This document shows, piece after piece, positions 26,008 through 34,689 of a DNA stretch of 63,260 bases. Location of the stretch: contig JAJFVC010000095.1 of the NCBI GenBank assembly GCA_021372005.1, positions 1 to 63,260 of the forward strand, written 5' to 3'. The stretch comes from Planctomycetaceae bacterium. GTDB taxonomy: Bacteria; Planctomycetota; Planctomycetia; Pirellulales; Thermoguttaceae. Positions within the stretch are counted from its first letter, which is position 1. The number at the start of each line of letters is the position of its first letter. The notes under the pieces were generated by a model. It was not told where the DNA came from and searched no databases. It saw only the letters and a program-made list of their open reading frames with translations. The translations under genes and the position numbers were made by a program.

Positions 26008-29000
26008 ATGGATAAGGTCGATCGCGCGCCCGCGCGCGCTTCGGTGACAACGGCCGAGCAACCCACGCTGAAAGCGACGAAGCCGTCGGTTCTTGGGCTG
26101 TCCGTTCCGGCGATGTTTTGTCCCGACGACGGCGTCCATCCGTTCGATACGGTCGAATGGGATCTGCGCACGGCCGCGATCAAAGGCGAAGGCGGCGAGG
26201 TGTTGTTCGAGCAGACCGACTGTGAGATGCCGATCGAGTGGAGCCAATTGGCCACGAACGTCGTGGCGAACAAATATTTTTACGGCGAAGTGGGCACGGC
26301 CGAGCGCGAGAAGGGCGTTCGCCAATTGATCCATCGCGTTTGCCGCACGATCGCCGATTGGGGCGTCGCGGACGGTTATTTCGCCGGCGACGAGGACGGC
26401 GAGCGGTTCTATCGCGAACTGTGCTGGTTGTGCCTGCATCAGTTCGCGTCGTTCAATTCGCCGGTGTGGTTCAACGTCGGGCTGTATCACCAGTACGGCA
26501 TCAAGGGGGCGATGTGCAACTGGCATTGGGACGCCACGGCCGGCGAGGCCCTTCAGCCGGAAAACCCCTACGAGTTCCCACAAGCTTCGGCCTGCTTCAT
26601 CCAAAGCGTGCAGGACAACATGGAAGACATCATGGAGCTGGCCCGGAGCGAGGCCATGCTCTTCAAGTTCGGGTCCGGCACGGGCACCGATCTGTCGACC
26701 TTGCGTTCCTGCCGCGAGAAGCTGTCCGGCGGCGGGCGTCCGTCGGGTCCGCTGTCATTTATGCGGGTGTACGACCAGATCGCGGCGGTGGTCAAGAGCG
26801 GCGGCAAGACGCGCCGGGCCGCCAAGATGCAGTCGATCAAAGATTGGCATCCCGACGTGATGGAGTTCATCGAGTGCAAGAATCGTGAGGAGAAAAAGGT
26901 CCGCACCCTGGTCGAACAGGGCTACGATCCGCAAGAGGCCTACGACACGGTCCTGTTCCAAAACGCGAACCTGTCGGTCCGGCTGAGCGACGATTTCATG
27001 AAGGCCGTCGAGGCGGATCGGCCGTGGACCACGCATTGGGTCACCGACCCGAGCAAGTCGGGCCCCGTCTATCAGGCCCGCGACATGTTCCAGCGCATGG
27101 CGCAGTCGGCCTGGTGCTGCGGCGATCCGGGCGTGCAATACGACACGACGATCAACCGCTGGCACACCTGCCCGAACTCGGGCCGGATCAACGCGAGCAA
27201 TCCGTGCAGCGAATACATGTTCGTCGACGACTCGGCCTGCAATCTGGCGAGCGTCAACTTGATGAAGTTCCGCGGCGAAGATGGACAATTCGACGCCGAG
27301 CGGTTCGTGTCGGCCTGCCGGTTGGTGTTCATCGCCCAGGAGATTTTGGTCGACCACGCCAGCTATCCGACGAAGCGGATCGCCACGAACAGCCACAAGT
27401 TTCGCCCGTTGGGATTGGGTTTCTCGAACCTCGGCAGCCTGCTCATGGCGTCCGGGCTGCCTTACGATTCGGACGAAGCCCGGGGACTGTGCGGCGCGCT
27501 GACGGCGATTTTGCACGGAGCGGCCTGCCGCACGAGCACGGAACTGGCCGCGGCTGTCGGACCGTTTTCGGAATACGAAAAGAACCGCGACCCGATGTTG
27601 CACGTCATGGAAATGCACTGGCAGAAGGTCGAGGAGATCAAAAACTGCCCAAAATCGTTGCAGCAGTTCGCCCGCGACCTGTGGGACGACGTGCTGACGC
27701 ACGGCAAACGGCACGGTTTCCGCAACGCGCAGGCAACGGTGCTGGCCCCGACCGGCACGATCAGCTTTATGATGGACTGCGACACCACCGGCATCGAACC
27801 CGACATCGCGCTGGTGAAATACAAGCAATTGGCCGGCGGCGGCGTACTAAAGATTGTCAACCAAACGGTCCCGCTGGCCCTGAAGACTTTGGGCTATGAC
27901 GATGCCCAAGTGGCGGCCATCCTGGACTACATCAACCAACGCGACACGATCGAAGGCGCCGCGGAGTTGAAGCCCGAGCACCTGCCGGTGTTCGATTGCG
28001 CGTTTCCGCCGAAAAACGGTCAGCGTTCGATTCCTTGGCGCGCCCATATCCGCATGATGGCGGCCGCGCAACCGTTCATCGCCGGCGCCATCTCGAAGAC
28101 CGTGAACATGCCGAAAGAAAGCACGCCGGACGACGTGGCCGACGCGCTCATGGAGGGCTGGCGGCTGGGACTGAAGGCGCTGGCCATCTACCGCGACGGC
28201 TCGAAGGAAGTGCAGCCGCTTTCGACCAAGACGAAATCGGACAAGGCGGCGGAAAAACTGGTCGCCGCGCCGCGCCGCGAACGGCTGCCCGACACCCGGC
28301 CGTCGATCACCCACAAGTTCAGCATCTCCGGCCACGAAGGCTATATCACCGTCGGTTTGTATCCCGACGGACGGCCCGGCGAGCTGTTTATTACGATGGC
28401 CAAGGAAGGCAGCACCATCAGCGGCCTGATGGACTGCTTCAGCACGGCCGTGTCAATGAGCCTGCAATACGGCGTTCCGCTGGAAGTGTACGTGAACAAG
28501 TTTTCGCACACCCGGTTCGAGCCGCAGGGTTTTACGAAAAACCCCGACATCAAAATCGCCAAAAGCCTGGTCGATTACATCTTCCGATGGTTGGGCAACA
28601 CCTTTTTGCCTGGCTATCGGGAAGCGAACAGCAAAGTGCTCGCTCCGCCCGTGGAATCCGCCGTGTCTCCCGCCGTGGGAGACATCGAACCAGAGCGTCG
28701 GCCCGCCGCCACGACGGCTGGCGGGCCTAACAAGGCCCAAGGATCGGCCAACGGCAATGGATCGTCAAACGGGTCCGGCTCTTCCAACGGCTCGGGACTC
28801 GTCTCGGGCAACGGGCAACATGGCTCCAAAAACGGCGCCAAGCGCAACGGCACCGTCGCCAGCATCGCAGTGATGGAACGTGCCACGGCCAACGTCACGG
28901 CTCCGTCGCCGGGTTCCGCCATGTCTCGCAGCGAGCAGTTCGCTTCGTTCCAGACCGACGCCCCCACGTGCGACAATTGCGGGTCCATCACGGTCCGAAA

Positions 29001-29052
29001 CGGCAACTGCTATCTCTGCTACAACTGCGGCACGAGCATGGGCTGCTCCTAA
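26008..29052 (+). CDS. nrdJ: Vitamin B12-dependent (class II) ribonucleotide reductase
   Basis: 1014 residues. The catalytic barrel has SGTGTDLSTLRSC-like substrate loop, NPCSEYMFVDDSACNLASVN with catalytic Cys residues, and ATVLAPTGTISFMMDCD. After about residue 880 comes an Asn/Gly/Ser-rich linker (near 911-945), then a Cys-rich tail (CDNCG, CYLCYNCG) that probably shuttles electrons to the active site and binds zinc. It makes deoxyribonucleotides without oxygen, using adenosylcobalamin. AAGGAA lies 7-8 nt before the ATG. It is preceded by NrdR-like boxes. It fits after PerR, peroxiredoxin and the flavodiiron protein as an oxygen-independent route to DNA precursors. Confidence 0.96.
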   Translation: MDKVDRAPARASVTTAEQPTLKATKPSVLGLSVPAMFCPDDGVHPFDTVEWDLRTAAIKGEGGEVLFEQTDCEMPIEWSQLATNVVANKYFYGEVGTAEREKGVRQLIHRVCRTIADWGVADGYFAGDEDGERFYRELCWLCLHQFASFNSPVWFNVGLYHQYGIKGAMCNWHWDATAGEALQPENPYEFPQASACFIQSVQDNMEDIMELARSEAMLFKFGSGTGTDLSTLRSCREKLSGGGRPSGPLSFMRVYDQIAAVVKSGGKTRRAAKMQSIKDWHPDVMEFIECKNREEKKVRTLVEQGYDPQEAYDTVLFQNANLSVRLSDDFMKAVEADRPWTTHWVTDPSKSGPVYQARDMFQRMAQSAWCCGDPGVQYDTTINRWHTCPNSGRINASNPCSEYMFVDDSACNLASVNLMKFRGEDGQFDAERFVSACRLVFIAQEILVDHASYPTKRIATNSHKFRPLGLGFSNLGSLLMASGLPYDSDEARGLCGALTAILHGAACRTSTELAAAVGPFSEYEKNRDPMLHVMEMHWQKVEEIKNCPKSLQQFARDLWDDVLTHGKRHGFRNAQATVLAPTGTISFMMDCDTTGIEPDIALVKYKQLAGGGVLKIVNQTVPLALKTLGYDDAQVAAILDYINQRDTIEGAAELKPEHLPVFDCAFPPKNGQRSIPWRAHIRMMAAAQPFIAGAISKTVNMPKESTPDDVADALMEGWRLGLKALAIYRDGSKEVQPLSTKTKSDKAAEKLVAAPRRERLPDTRPSITHKFSISGHEGYITVGLYPDGRPGELFITMAKEGSTISGLMDCFSTAVSMSLQYGVPLEVYVNKFSHTRFEPQGFTKNPDIKIAKSLVDYIFRWLGNTFLPGYREANSKVLAPPVESAVSPAVGDIEPERRPAATTAGGPNKAQGSANGNGSSNGSGSSNGSGLVSGNGQHGSKNGAKRNGTVASIAVMERATANVTAPSPGSAMSRSEQFASFQTDAPTCDNCGSITVRNGNCYLCYNCGTSMGCS

Positions 29053-29251
29053 AGCAGTCTCGCTTGGGTTTCATGGAATGGCTGGGCCGGGGGGCGTCAC
29101 GAGCTCCGTCGGTGATACACCGCATATCGCCTATCTATCTTATCTTAACACCCTAGACCAAAAGCGGCGATCTCGCGCCAGTAAATTCTGCGCGACCGGC
29201 AAAGTCTGCGCAATCGACTCATGTTTCGCGCCAAAATCGGCCGAAACTGTA

Positions 29252-29271
29252 AGAGATCAGACGCGATCTCT
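29252..29271 (+). promoter_or_regulatory. Hairpin next to the ribosome binding site of the thioredoxin-like gene
   Basis: AGAGATC (29252-29258) and GATCTCT (29265-29271) pair perfectly over 7 bp with a 6-nt loop. The hairpin lies right before GAAGGGAAGGAA, the Shine-Dalgarno of the next gene, and may affect initiation. No partner sequence was identified. Confidence 0.35.
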
Positions 29272-29290
29272 GAAGGGAAGGAACCTACTG

Positions 29291-31192
29291 ATGCAATGCC
29301 GTTGTTTTCGAGCGAGTTGGTGGATGTTCGTTGTGGCCGTTACTTGGCAACCGTTGGGAGCCTGGGCGGCATCGCCTTCCGCCGAACAAGCGCTGAAGCT
29401 CATGCCGGTTCAGTCGGGCGTCGACTACGATCGCCCAAGTCCGGAAGAGGCCGCCAAGTGCACAATCCAGGCCAAAAAGCTCGACGGCCGCGTAGGCTGG
29501 ATCGTTGAGAGCCCCGACGGCGTCATCCTACGAAAATTCGTCGACACGAACAACGACAACGTGGTGGACCAATGGAGCTATTACAAAGACGGCCTGGAGG
29601 TCTACCGCGACATTGACACGAACTTCAACGGCAAGCCCGACCAATATCGCTGGTTTCACACCGGCGGCAGCCGCTGGGCCATCGACGCCAACGAGGACGG
29701 TGTGATCGACTCGTGGAAAGCCATTTCGGCGGAAGAGGTGACGGCCGAAGTGATCGCGGCGATCGCCACGCACGACGCCGACCGTTTCGCACGACTGATG
29801 TTGACTCCGGCTGAATTGAAAACGCTCGGATTGGGCAAAGCTCGGGCCGAAAGCATCGCCGAAAAAGCCGACAAGGCCGTGATGGGCTTTAAGGGCATGA
29901 CCGCCAGGCAAAAAACCGTCACACGCGACACCGGTTGGGTGCAATTCAGCGCCAATCGACCGGGCGTGGTGCCGGCCGGAACCGATCAATCGACCAAGGA
30001 TCTGCGGGTTTATGAAAATGTCATGGCCATCGTGGCCGAAGGGTCTCGTCACGGCCAGGTGCAGATCGGCACGCTCGTGCAGGTGGGCGACGTCTGGCGC
30101 GCAATCGACATGCCGGTGCCGGTCGGCGACGAACAGGCCGCCGCGGCGACGGGCTTTTTCTTCCGAACGGCGTTGGCGCGTCAACACGATTCCGTGACGA
30201 ACGGCGGCGATGGCTCGCAATCCCAAAAACTGTTGGCCGACTTGGAGACGCTGGACCGCGAAAGCGCCAAGGCCGACACGCCCGAGGAACATCGCCGCGT
30301 GCTGGACCGCCGGGCCGAACTGCTCGAACAGATCGCGGCGGCGGCCAAAAACCCCGAAGACCGTGCGATGTGGATTCGACAACTGGCCGACATGATCGGC
30401 GCGGCCGTTCAGTCGGGCACGTGTCCCGATGGGGCCGATCGCCTCAAGAAATTGTTTGAAAAACTGAGTAAGAACGACCAGGACAAGACGCTGGCCAGCT
30501 ACGTAAAGTTTCGACAGATGACGGCCGCCTATGTGTTGAGCATGCAGGCGCCGAAGGCCGACTACTCAAAGATTCAATCGGAGTGGCTCAAGACGCTCGA
30601 ACAGTTCGTCCGCGACTATCCGACCGCCCCGGACGCCGCCGAGGCCATGCTCCAATTGGCCATCAGCCAGGAGTTCTCCGGCCAAGACGACGACGCCAGG
30701 AAGTGGTACGGCCGGATCGTCCAAGAATTCCGAGATACCCCGGCGGCCAAAAAAGCCAGCGGGGCCCAGCTACGGCTCGATTCAGTCGGCAAGTCAATCT
30801 CGCTAGACGGTAAAACGCCGGCGGGCGGCAGCGTCAGCTTGGACGACTATCGCGGCAAGGTGGTGCTGATCCAATACTGGGCCACGTGGTCCAACCCCTC
30901 GAAGGCCGACATGGCCACGCTGAAGGAGCTGCTGAACAAATACGGCCGCTCGTTCACCGTTCTGGGCGTCAGTCTCGACAACAACCTCAAGGATTTGAAC
31001 GCCTACCTGGCCGACAATCCGCTGCCCTGGCAGCAAATCTACGAGGAAGGCGGTCTGGACAGCCGGCCTGCCAATTCGCTGGGCATCCTGACCGTCCCGA
31101 CGATGATCTTGGTGGATCCGCAGGGCAAAGTGGTCAATCGCAACGTGGCCATCGCCGATGCCGAGTCGGAAATCAAGAAGCTGGTGCAGTAA
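29291..31192 (+). CDS. Exported thioredoxin-fold protein with SxxS active site and Asp-rich loops
   Basis: 633 residues. A signal peptide (1-26, ending AWA) is followed by three Asp/Asn-rich loops, DTNNDNVVDQW (85-95), DTNFNGKPDQYRW (109-121) and DANEDGVIDSW (132-142), spaced 23-24 residues like calcium-binding EF-hand or dockerin loops. A helical middle (about 290-470) precedes a TlpA/AhpC-like thioredoxin domain. Its active site reads WATWSNPSK (530-538), with serine where thioredoxins have CxxC, and a VPT cis-proline motif is kept. It therefore probably does not do thiol exchange. It is likely periplasmic. AAGGAA lies before the ATG. Function unknown. Confidence 0.85.
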   Translation: MQCRCFRASWWMFVVAVTWQPLGAWAASPSAEQALKLMPVQSGVDYDRPSPEEAAKCTIQAKKLDGRVGWIVESPDGVILRKFVDTNNDNVVDQWSYYKDGLEVYRDIDTNFNGKPDQYRWFHTGGSRWAIDANEDGVIDSWKAISAEEVTAEVIAAIATHDADRFARLMLTPAELKTLGLGKARAESIAEKADKAVMGFKGMTARQKTVTRDTGWVQFSANRPGVVPAGTDQSTKDLRVYENVMAIVAEGSRHGQVQIGTLVQVGDVWRAIDMPVPVGDEQAAAATGFFFRTALARQHDSVTNGGDGSQSQKLLADLETLDRESAKADTPEEHRRVLDRRAELLEQIAAAAKNPEDRAMWIRQLADMIGAAVQSGTCPDGADRLKKLFEKLSKNDQDKTLASYVKFRQMTAAYVLSMQAPKADYSKIQSEWLKTLEQFVRDYPTAPDAAEAMLQLAISQEFSGQDDDARKWYGRIVQEFRDTPAAKKASGAQLRLDSVGKSISLDGKTPAGGSVSLDDYRGKVVLIQYWATWSNPSKADMATLKELLNKYGRSFTVLGVSLDNNLKDLNAYLADNPLPWQQIYEEGGLDSRPANSLGILTVPTMILVDPQGKVVNRNVAIADAESEIKKLVQ

Positions 31193-31334
31193 AAGCGTCG
31201 CTCAACGTCCGAAACCCACTCCGGGGGGGCAGGCACAACCGGCGATCCGGCACACTTGAGGACGGAAACTGCTATTTCGGCATCTCCGACCGTTGCGTAT
31301 CATGGGCGGCGACAGAAAGGACTCTGCCGCCCCC

Positions 31335-31613
31335 ATGAACGAACTCGACTTTCCCACGATCGCGTGGCTTTTGATCTCTGTGCAATTGTTCGGCTTTCTG
31401 AGCGCTTGGGCCGCTCGATTGAGCGAAGGGTCCAAGCTTCAAGCCCTCGGGCAGCATTTGTTCTTCATCGCATTGCCCTTGATGGGTGGCGCAACGGTCG
31501 CCGCATTCACCGTGGGCCCCGGCTGCTGGCTGCTTTGCTGCACCACCTTGGCCACGATGATTTTGACGGTCACCTGCGACTTCCGCAAAGGCCGCGAAGC
31601 CGCCACCTGGTAG
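31335..31613 (+). CDS. Small two-helix membrane protein
   Basis: 92 residues. Two hydrophobic helices, about residues 8-27 and 40-62 plus a Cys-rich third stretch CWLLCCTTLATMIL, and a short basic end KGREAATW. ATG at 31335 is used; AAAGGA lies about 13 nt upstream, so an earlier start in the same frame (31293) is possible. I know no function. It sits alone between the exported thioredoxin-like gene and the leader of the BON protein. Confidence 0.6.
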   Translation: MNELDFPTIAWLLISVQLFGFLSAWAARLSEGSKLQALGQHLFFIALPLMGGATVAAFTVGPGCWLLCCTTLATMILTVTCDFRKGREAATW

Positions 31614-31931
31614 ACAGCCGGATTTGTTCTACCAGATTCTCCAGATTGACGTTCGGAATCGCCCCTACGACCGTTCAGACCAGCAAAATCGAAAAAAAGC
31701 CTCCTTTCGGTAGAACCAGCAACCGAAACCTATATTCAGGCAGAAAGCAATTCGGATTCGGCGGTTGCCAAGGGGGGCGACTCCGCAATCCTGTCCACCG
31801 TGCCTAGGACACGGCGCGACAGGTCCTCCTTGCCAACGCTCCGCAGACTCCGGAGCTTGTCTGGCCATGCCAACTTTACCTATTTCCCCGGGGAAATTGT
31901 CCGCGGGTGTGATCTTCAGAGGAGGGATAAC
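31614..31931 (+). ncRNA. Structured leader of the BON-domain gene (318 bp, candidate cis-RNA)
   Basis: This gap has several pairings by eye. TTTCGGT/ACCGAAA (31705-31711 and 31722-31728). A two-part stem CCTGTC-CCGTG / CACGG-GACAGG (31790-31823) closed further by AAGGGGGG/TCCTCCTT (31770-31777 and 31824-31831, with two G-U pairs). GCTCCG/CGGAGC (around 31838-31856). A perfect palindrome TTTCCCCGGGGAAA at 31883-31896 before the Shine-Dalgarno. Repeated TTGCCAA flanks the main stem. It does not match a riboswitch class that I recognise; whether it is transcribed is unknown. Confidence 0.4.
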
Positions 31932-32798
31932 ATGCGACGAATTGTCACGGGTTTCGTGATGGCCGTTTCGATGGCGGTCGTCCCAACACTGGCCCTGGCC
32001 GGCAATCAAGAAGTTGCCGAGCAAATTGCGAAAAATCTGCGCAACAGCGGCCAACTGACCGACTACAAAATTGGCGTGAAGTTCCAGGACGGGACCGCCT
32101 GGGTTCGCGGTCGGGTCTCGGATCAGAACCAAATGAGTGCGGCCCTGCGTTTGGTGTTCCAGACGCCCGGCGTCAACCGCGTGGTCAACGATCTGACCAT
32201 CGCTTCGGACGATGCGACGGATGCTCAAACCGCCGAAAGCTCGACGGACAGCCAAAACCCGCTCCGCGACCAAAAAGCGAATAAGAGTTTGGCTCAACGG
32301 CTCGGCAGCATGCTGGGCCGTCACTCGGAGCAACCGAACGCCGGACAGGCGGACCAAGTGGCCAGCTCGTTCAACGCCACGCCGGCCCAAACGGTTTCGG
32401 CCGAGGAATCGACGGAAATGCCGCAACCGATGGCCGTGCCGAGCCATGTGAAGCCTGTCGCCCAGCCCCAAGTAGCGATGCAGTCGGTCCGTGGTCCGAG
32501 CGCGCCCAACGGCGGCCCGCTGCCGATGTACACGGCGGCCAATGGCGCCGGCGTGGCCCCGGCCCGATGCGATCAGCCGAATATGCCTAACTACGCTTGG
32601 CCAAGCTACGCCGCTTACCCGAACTACGCGGCTGTGACCTATCCGAAGCAGTATTCGCCGACGGCCTGGCCGTACATCGGTCCCTTCTACCCCTATCCGC
32701 AGGTCCCGATGGGATGGCGCAAGGTGACATTGGAATGGGACGATGGCTGGTGGTATCTGGACTTTAAAGACCAACCGGCGAGCTGCTGGCATCGCTAA
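31932..32798 (+). CDS. Exported BON-domain protein with Tyr/Pro-rich tail
   Basis: 288 residues. A signal peptide of about 22 residues (LALA cut) is followed by a BON domain (24-92: GNQEVAEQIAKNL, then VWGRV-like GTAWVRGRVSD and PGVNRVVNDL). The middle is low in structure and Pro/Gln-rich; the tail has repeated Tyr/Pro motifs (PNYAWPSYAAYPNYA, FYPYPQVP) and ends WRKVTLEWDDGWWYLDF. BON domains bind membranes or lipids. This domain order looks like planctomycete envelope proteins. GAGGAGGG gives a strong start at the ATG. A terminator follows. Confidence 0.8.
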   Translation: MRRIVTGFVMAVSMAVVPTLALAGNQEVAEQIAKNLRNSGQLTDYKIGVKFQDGTAWVRGRVSDQNQMSAALRLVFQTPGVNRVVNDLTIASDDATDAQTAESSTDSQNPLRDQKANKSLAQRLGSMLGRHSEQPNAGQADQVASSFNATPAQTVSAEESTEMPQPMAVPSHVKPVAQPQVAMQSVRGPSAPNGGPLPMYTAANGAGVAPARCDQPNMPNYAWPSYAAYPNYAAVTYPKQYSPTAWPYIGPFYPYPQVPMGWRKVTLEWDDGWWYLDFKDQPASCWHR

Positions 32799-32831
32799 GC
32801 CAGGTCAAATAACGAAGATCGTGAACCCGCC

Positions 32832-32873
32832 ACAGGACTGGGAGCCAACCGATGGTTTCCAGTCCTGTTTTTT
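32832..32873 (+). terminator. Rho-independent terminator after the BON-domain gene
   Basis: ACAGGACTGG (32832-32841) pairs perfectly with CCAGTCCTGT (32859-32868), and AACC/GGTT can pair inside the loop. A run of T follows directly at 32868-32873. Confidence 0.8.
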
Positions 32874-32968
32874 CCATACAAACCAAAAAACCCGCAAGTT
32901 CGGCACATTTTAACACGATAAGAGTGTAGCATGGGCTCGGTCCCATCCATTCAGTCGAGGAGACAGGG

Positions 32969-33541
32969 ATGTCCACGAAACACGCATGTGTCGCCATTGG
33001 GGTTTTCGGGCTGTTGTCGCTGGTTTGCACCTCGGGGTGCAGCACGGTCGCCGGTCCGAACCTGGGGATTCTCGCCTTTCCGATCCCCGTATCGCCATAC
33101 TTCCAAAAACTGCCTGAAGACAAATTCTGGGAGCATGAGCGTTACGAGCGGATGCCGGTGCTTGGTCCTTTGACGCCGAACACGCCGGCCACGGCGTTGG
33201 ACGAGCCGTCGGACGACGAAGTGATGCGGGCGTTGGAGAAAGCGCGACCGGTCCAGGGCGGCCTGCCGATGATGTACGAAACCCAGCGGTCCAACGTGCG
33301 GATTGTGAAGGAGCCGATCGCCGACTACATCGACCCGCCTCGCGTGTATCCGCTGGTCGGACCGGCCCAGTTGCATCACGCCCACTACAAGTGCATCGTC
33401 CACTTCACCGAAACCACCTGGGTAGGCTGGCCGCTTCCTTACAAGAACACGGACGAGGATTGCCAAGAAGTGGTCTACATCGATCACGACCATCTGCACA
33501 TGGTCGGCAACGTGAATCCCGGCCCCGGCACGGGCTACTAA
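32969..33541 (+). CDS. Exported hypothetical protein, possible lipoprotein
   Basis: 190 residues. The N-terminal hydrophobic stretch GVFGLLSLVCTSGCST may be a signal peptide; the Cys of TSGC is a lipobox candidate, but the usual Leu at -3 is missing. The mature part has YFQKLPEDKFWEHERYERMPV, then a region of Pro-rich loops and a C-terminal block with WVGWPLPYKNTDED and HDHLHMVGNVNPGPG, histidine-rich. No family known to me. A strong terminator follows, and the gene faces the chemotaxis operon on the other strand. Confidence 0.65.
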   Translation: MSTKHACVAIGVFGLLSLVCTSGCSTVAGPNLGILAFPIPVSPYFQKLPEDKFWEHERYERMPVLGPLTPNTPATALDEPSDDEVMRALEKARPVQGGLPMMYETQRSNVRIVKEPIADYIDPPRVYPLVGPAQLHHAHYKCIVHFTETTWVGWPLPYKNTDEDCQEVVYIDHDHLHMVGNVNPGPGTGY

Positions 33542-33580
33542 TCTCCAGCCGTCCCACACGGCGAGATTTTTTACGACGAC

Positions 33581-33630
33581 AACAAAAAAGACCCTGGAGG
33601 CCTTTCAACGCCTTCGGGGTCTTTTTTGTT
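33581..33630. terminator. Bidirectional rho-independent terminator
   Basis: AACAAAAAAGACCCTGGAGGC (left arm 33581-33601) pairs with the right arm 33610-33630 ending GGGGTCTTTTTTGTT, with about two G-U or mismatched positions in 21. A-rich on one side and T-rich on the other, so it can stop transcription of the plus-strand gene and of the minus-strand che operon. Confidence 0.85.
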
Positions 33631-33672
33631 TTGTCTCCCGAAATCGCATCCGTCCCGTTGCGACAAATTGGC

Positions 33673-34059
33673 CTAGGCGCACACGACGGCCTCTTCTTGC
33701 GCGGCGAACTGTTCGATCGTACTTGCAAGCACTTTCGCGTCGAACGGCTTGACGACGAAATCGGCGGCGCCGAGTTTGAACGCGTCCTTTAAGATGTTTT
33801 TTTGTCCCAATGCGCTGACCACGATCACTTTGGCATTGGGATCTATCGCCAGAATTTCACGCAGTGCGTAGATGCCGTCATACTCGGGCATGACCAAATC
33901 GAGGGTCATAACCGTCGGACGGGTCGCGGCGTAGCGTTCGATCGCCTCTTTGCCGTTGCGCGCCTCACCGGCGATGGTCCATCCGGCGTGTCGCGCCGCT
34001 TCCTTGATCTTTTCGCGGACGATCGCCGCGTCATCCGCCACCAACAACGTTTTAGCCAT
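33673..34059 (-). CDS. cheY: Response regulator CheY
   Basis: 128 residues, a single receiver domain. The acidic pair Asp9-Asp10, phosphorylation site Asp54 (LDLVMPEYDG), Ser82 and Lys104 (VVKPF) are all in place. It receives phosphate from CheA and would bind the flagellar switch or another output. There is no DNA-binding or other output domain. It is the last gene of the minus-strand che operon, 100 bp after cheD. Confidence 0.93.
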   Translation of the reverse strand: MAKTLLVADDAAIVREKIKEAARHAGWTIAGEARNGKEAIERYAATRPTVMTLDLVMPEYDGIYALREILAIDPNAKVIVVSALGQKNILKDAFKLGAADFVVKPFDAKVLASTIEQFAAQEEAVVCA

Positions 34060-34159
34060 AGTGATGAAGCTCCTGCCTTTTAGAACTTATCAAAAGTTGC
34101 CCAGTGATTTTCTCATGACCGTCCAACCTTGAAATATCCATCCGTCTGCAATTCCATTC

Positions 34160-34654
34160 TCAAAGGGTCCGAATCTGGTGCCCCGAGAACTCGACGACGA
34201 TTTCCCCCGTCGTCAAATCAAAACAAATGCGCCGTCCGGAGCTGCCGCCGACGTCGCTGGCCACCAACCGAATCGAAGCGGCGGCGAGCGCCTCCACAGC
34301 GGCTTGCGCGTTGCCGTCGCCAATGTCCAAAAACTTGCTCTTGTGGCCGAACATGCACGAGCCGCCGACGAGCTTGGCGACGAGATCGCTCGAAGGGATC
34401 CCGTGCCGCTCGAACACCGACCGCATGTACGGCACGACCGTATCGGCGAATTTGGCTGGGTAGGCCGTTTCCTTCGTCGATTTCGGCAGCACGACGTGGC
34501 CGAGCATGCCCGCCCGCGACTTCGGCGCGTACATCGCAATAGCCACGCAGGAGCCGAGGATCGCCGTCAGTTGAGCTGGTTCGCGTTGAAAGACGGCCTG
34601 CCCCATCCCGACGCTGATTTCATCTCGTCGTTGTTCCGTCCAACAAGAAGCCAT
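34160..34654 (-). CDS. cheD: Chemoreceptor glutamine deamidase CheD
   Basis: 164 residues. The catalytic Cys36 (LGSCVAIAMYA) and His53 (GMLGHVVLP) are present, and the KLVGGSCMFG region follows. CheD deamidates glutamines in chemoreceptors and binds CheC, which sits just upstream. The start at 34654 has AGGTGA 6 nt before it. The receptor it acts on is not in the window. It is 35 bp after cheC. Confidence 0.93.
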   Translation of the reverse strand: MASCWTEQRRDEISVGMGQAVFQREPAQLTAILGSCVAIAMYAPKSRAGMLGHVVLPKSTKETAYPAKFADTVVPYMRSVFERHGIPSSDLVAKLVGGSCMFGHKSKFLDIGDGNAQAAVEALAAASIRLVASDVGGSSGRRICFDLTTGEIVVEFSGHQIRTL

Positions 34655-34689
34655 GTCACCTTTCTCCGATTCTCGATTTGTGACGACGT

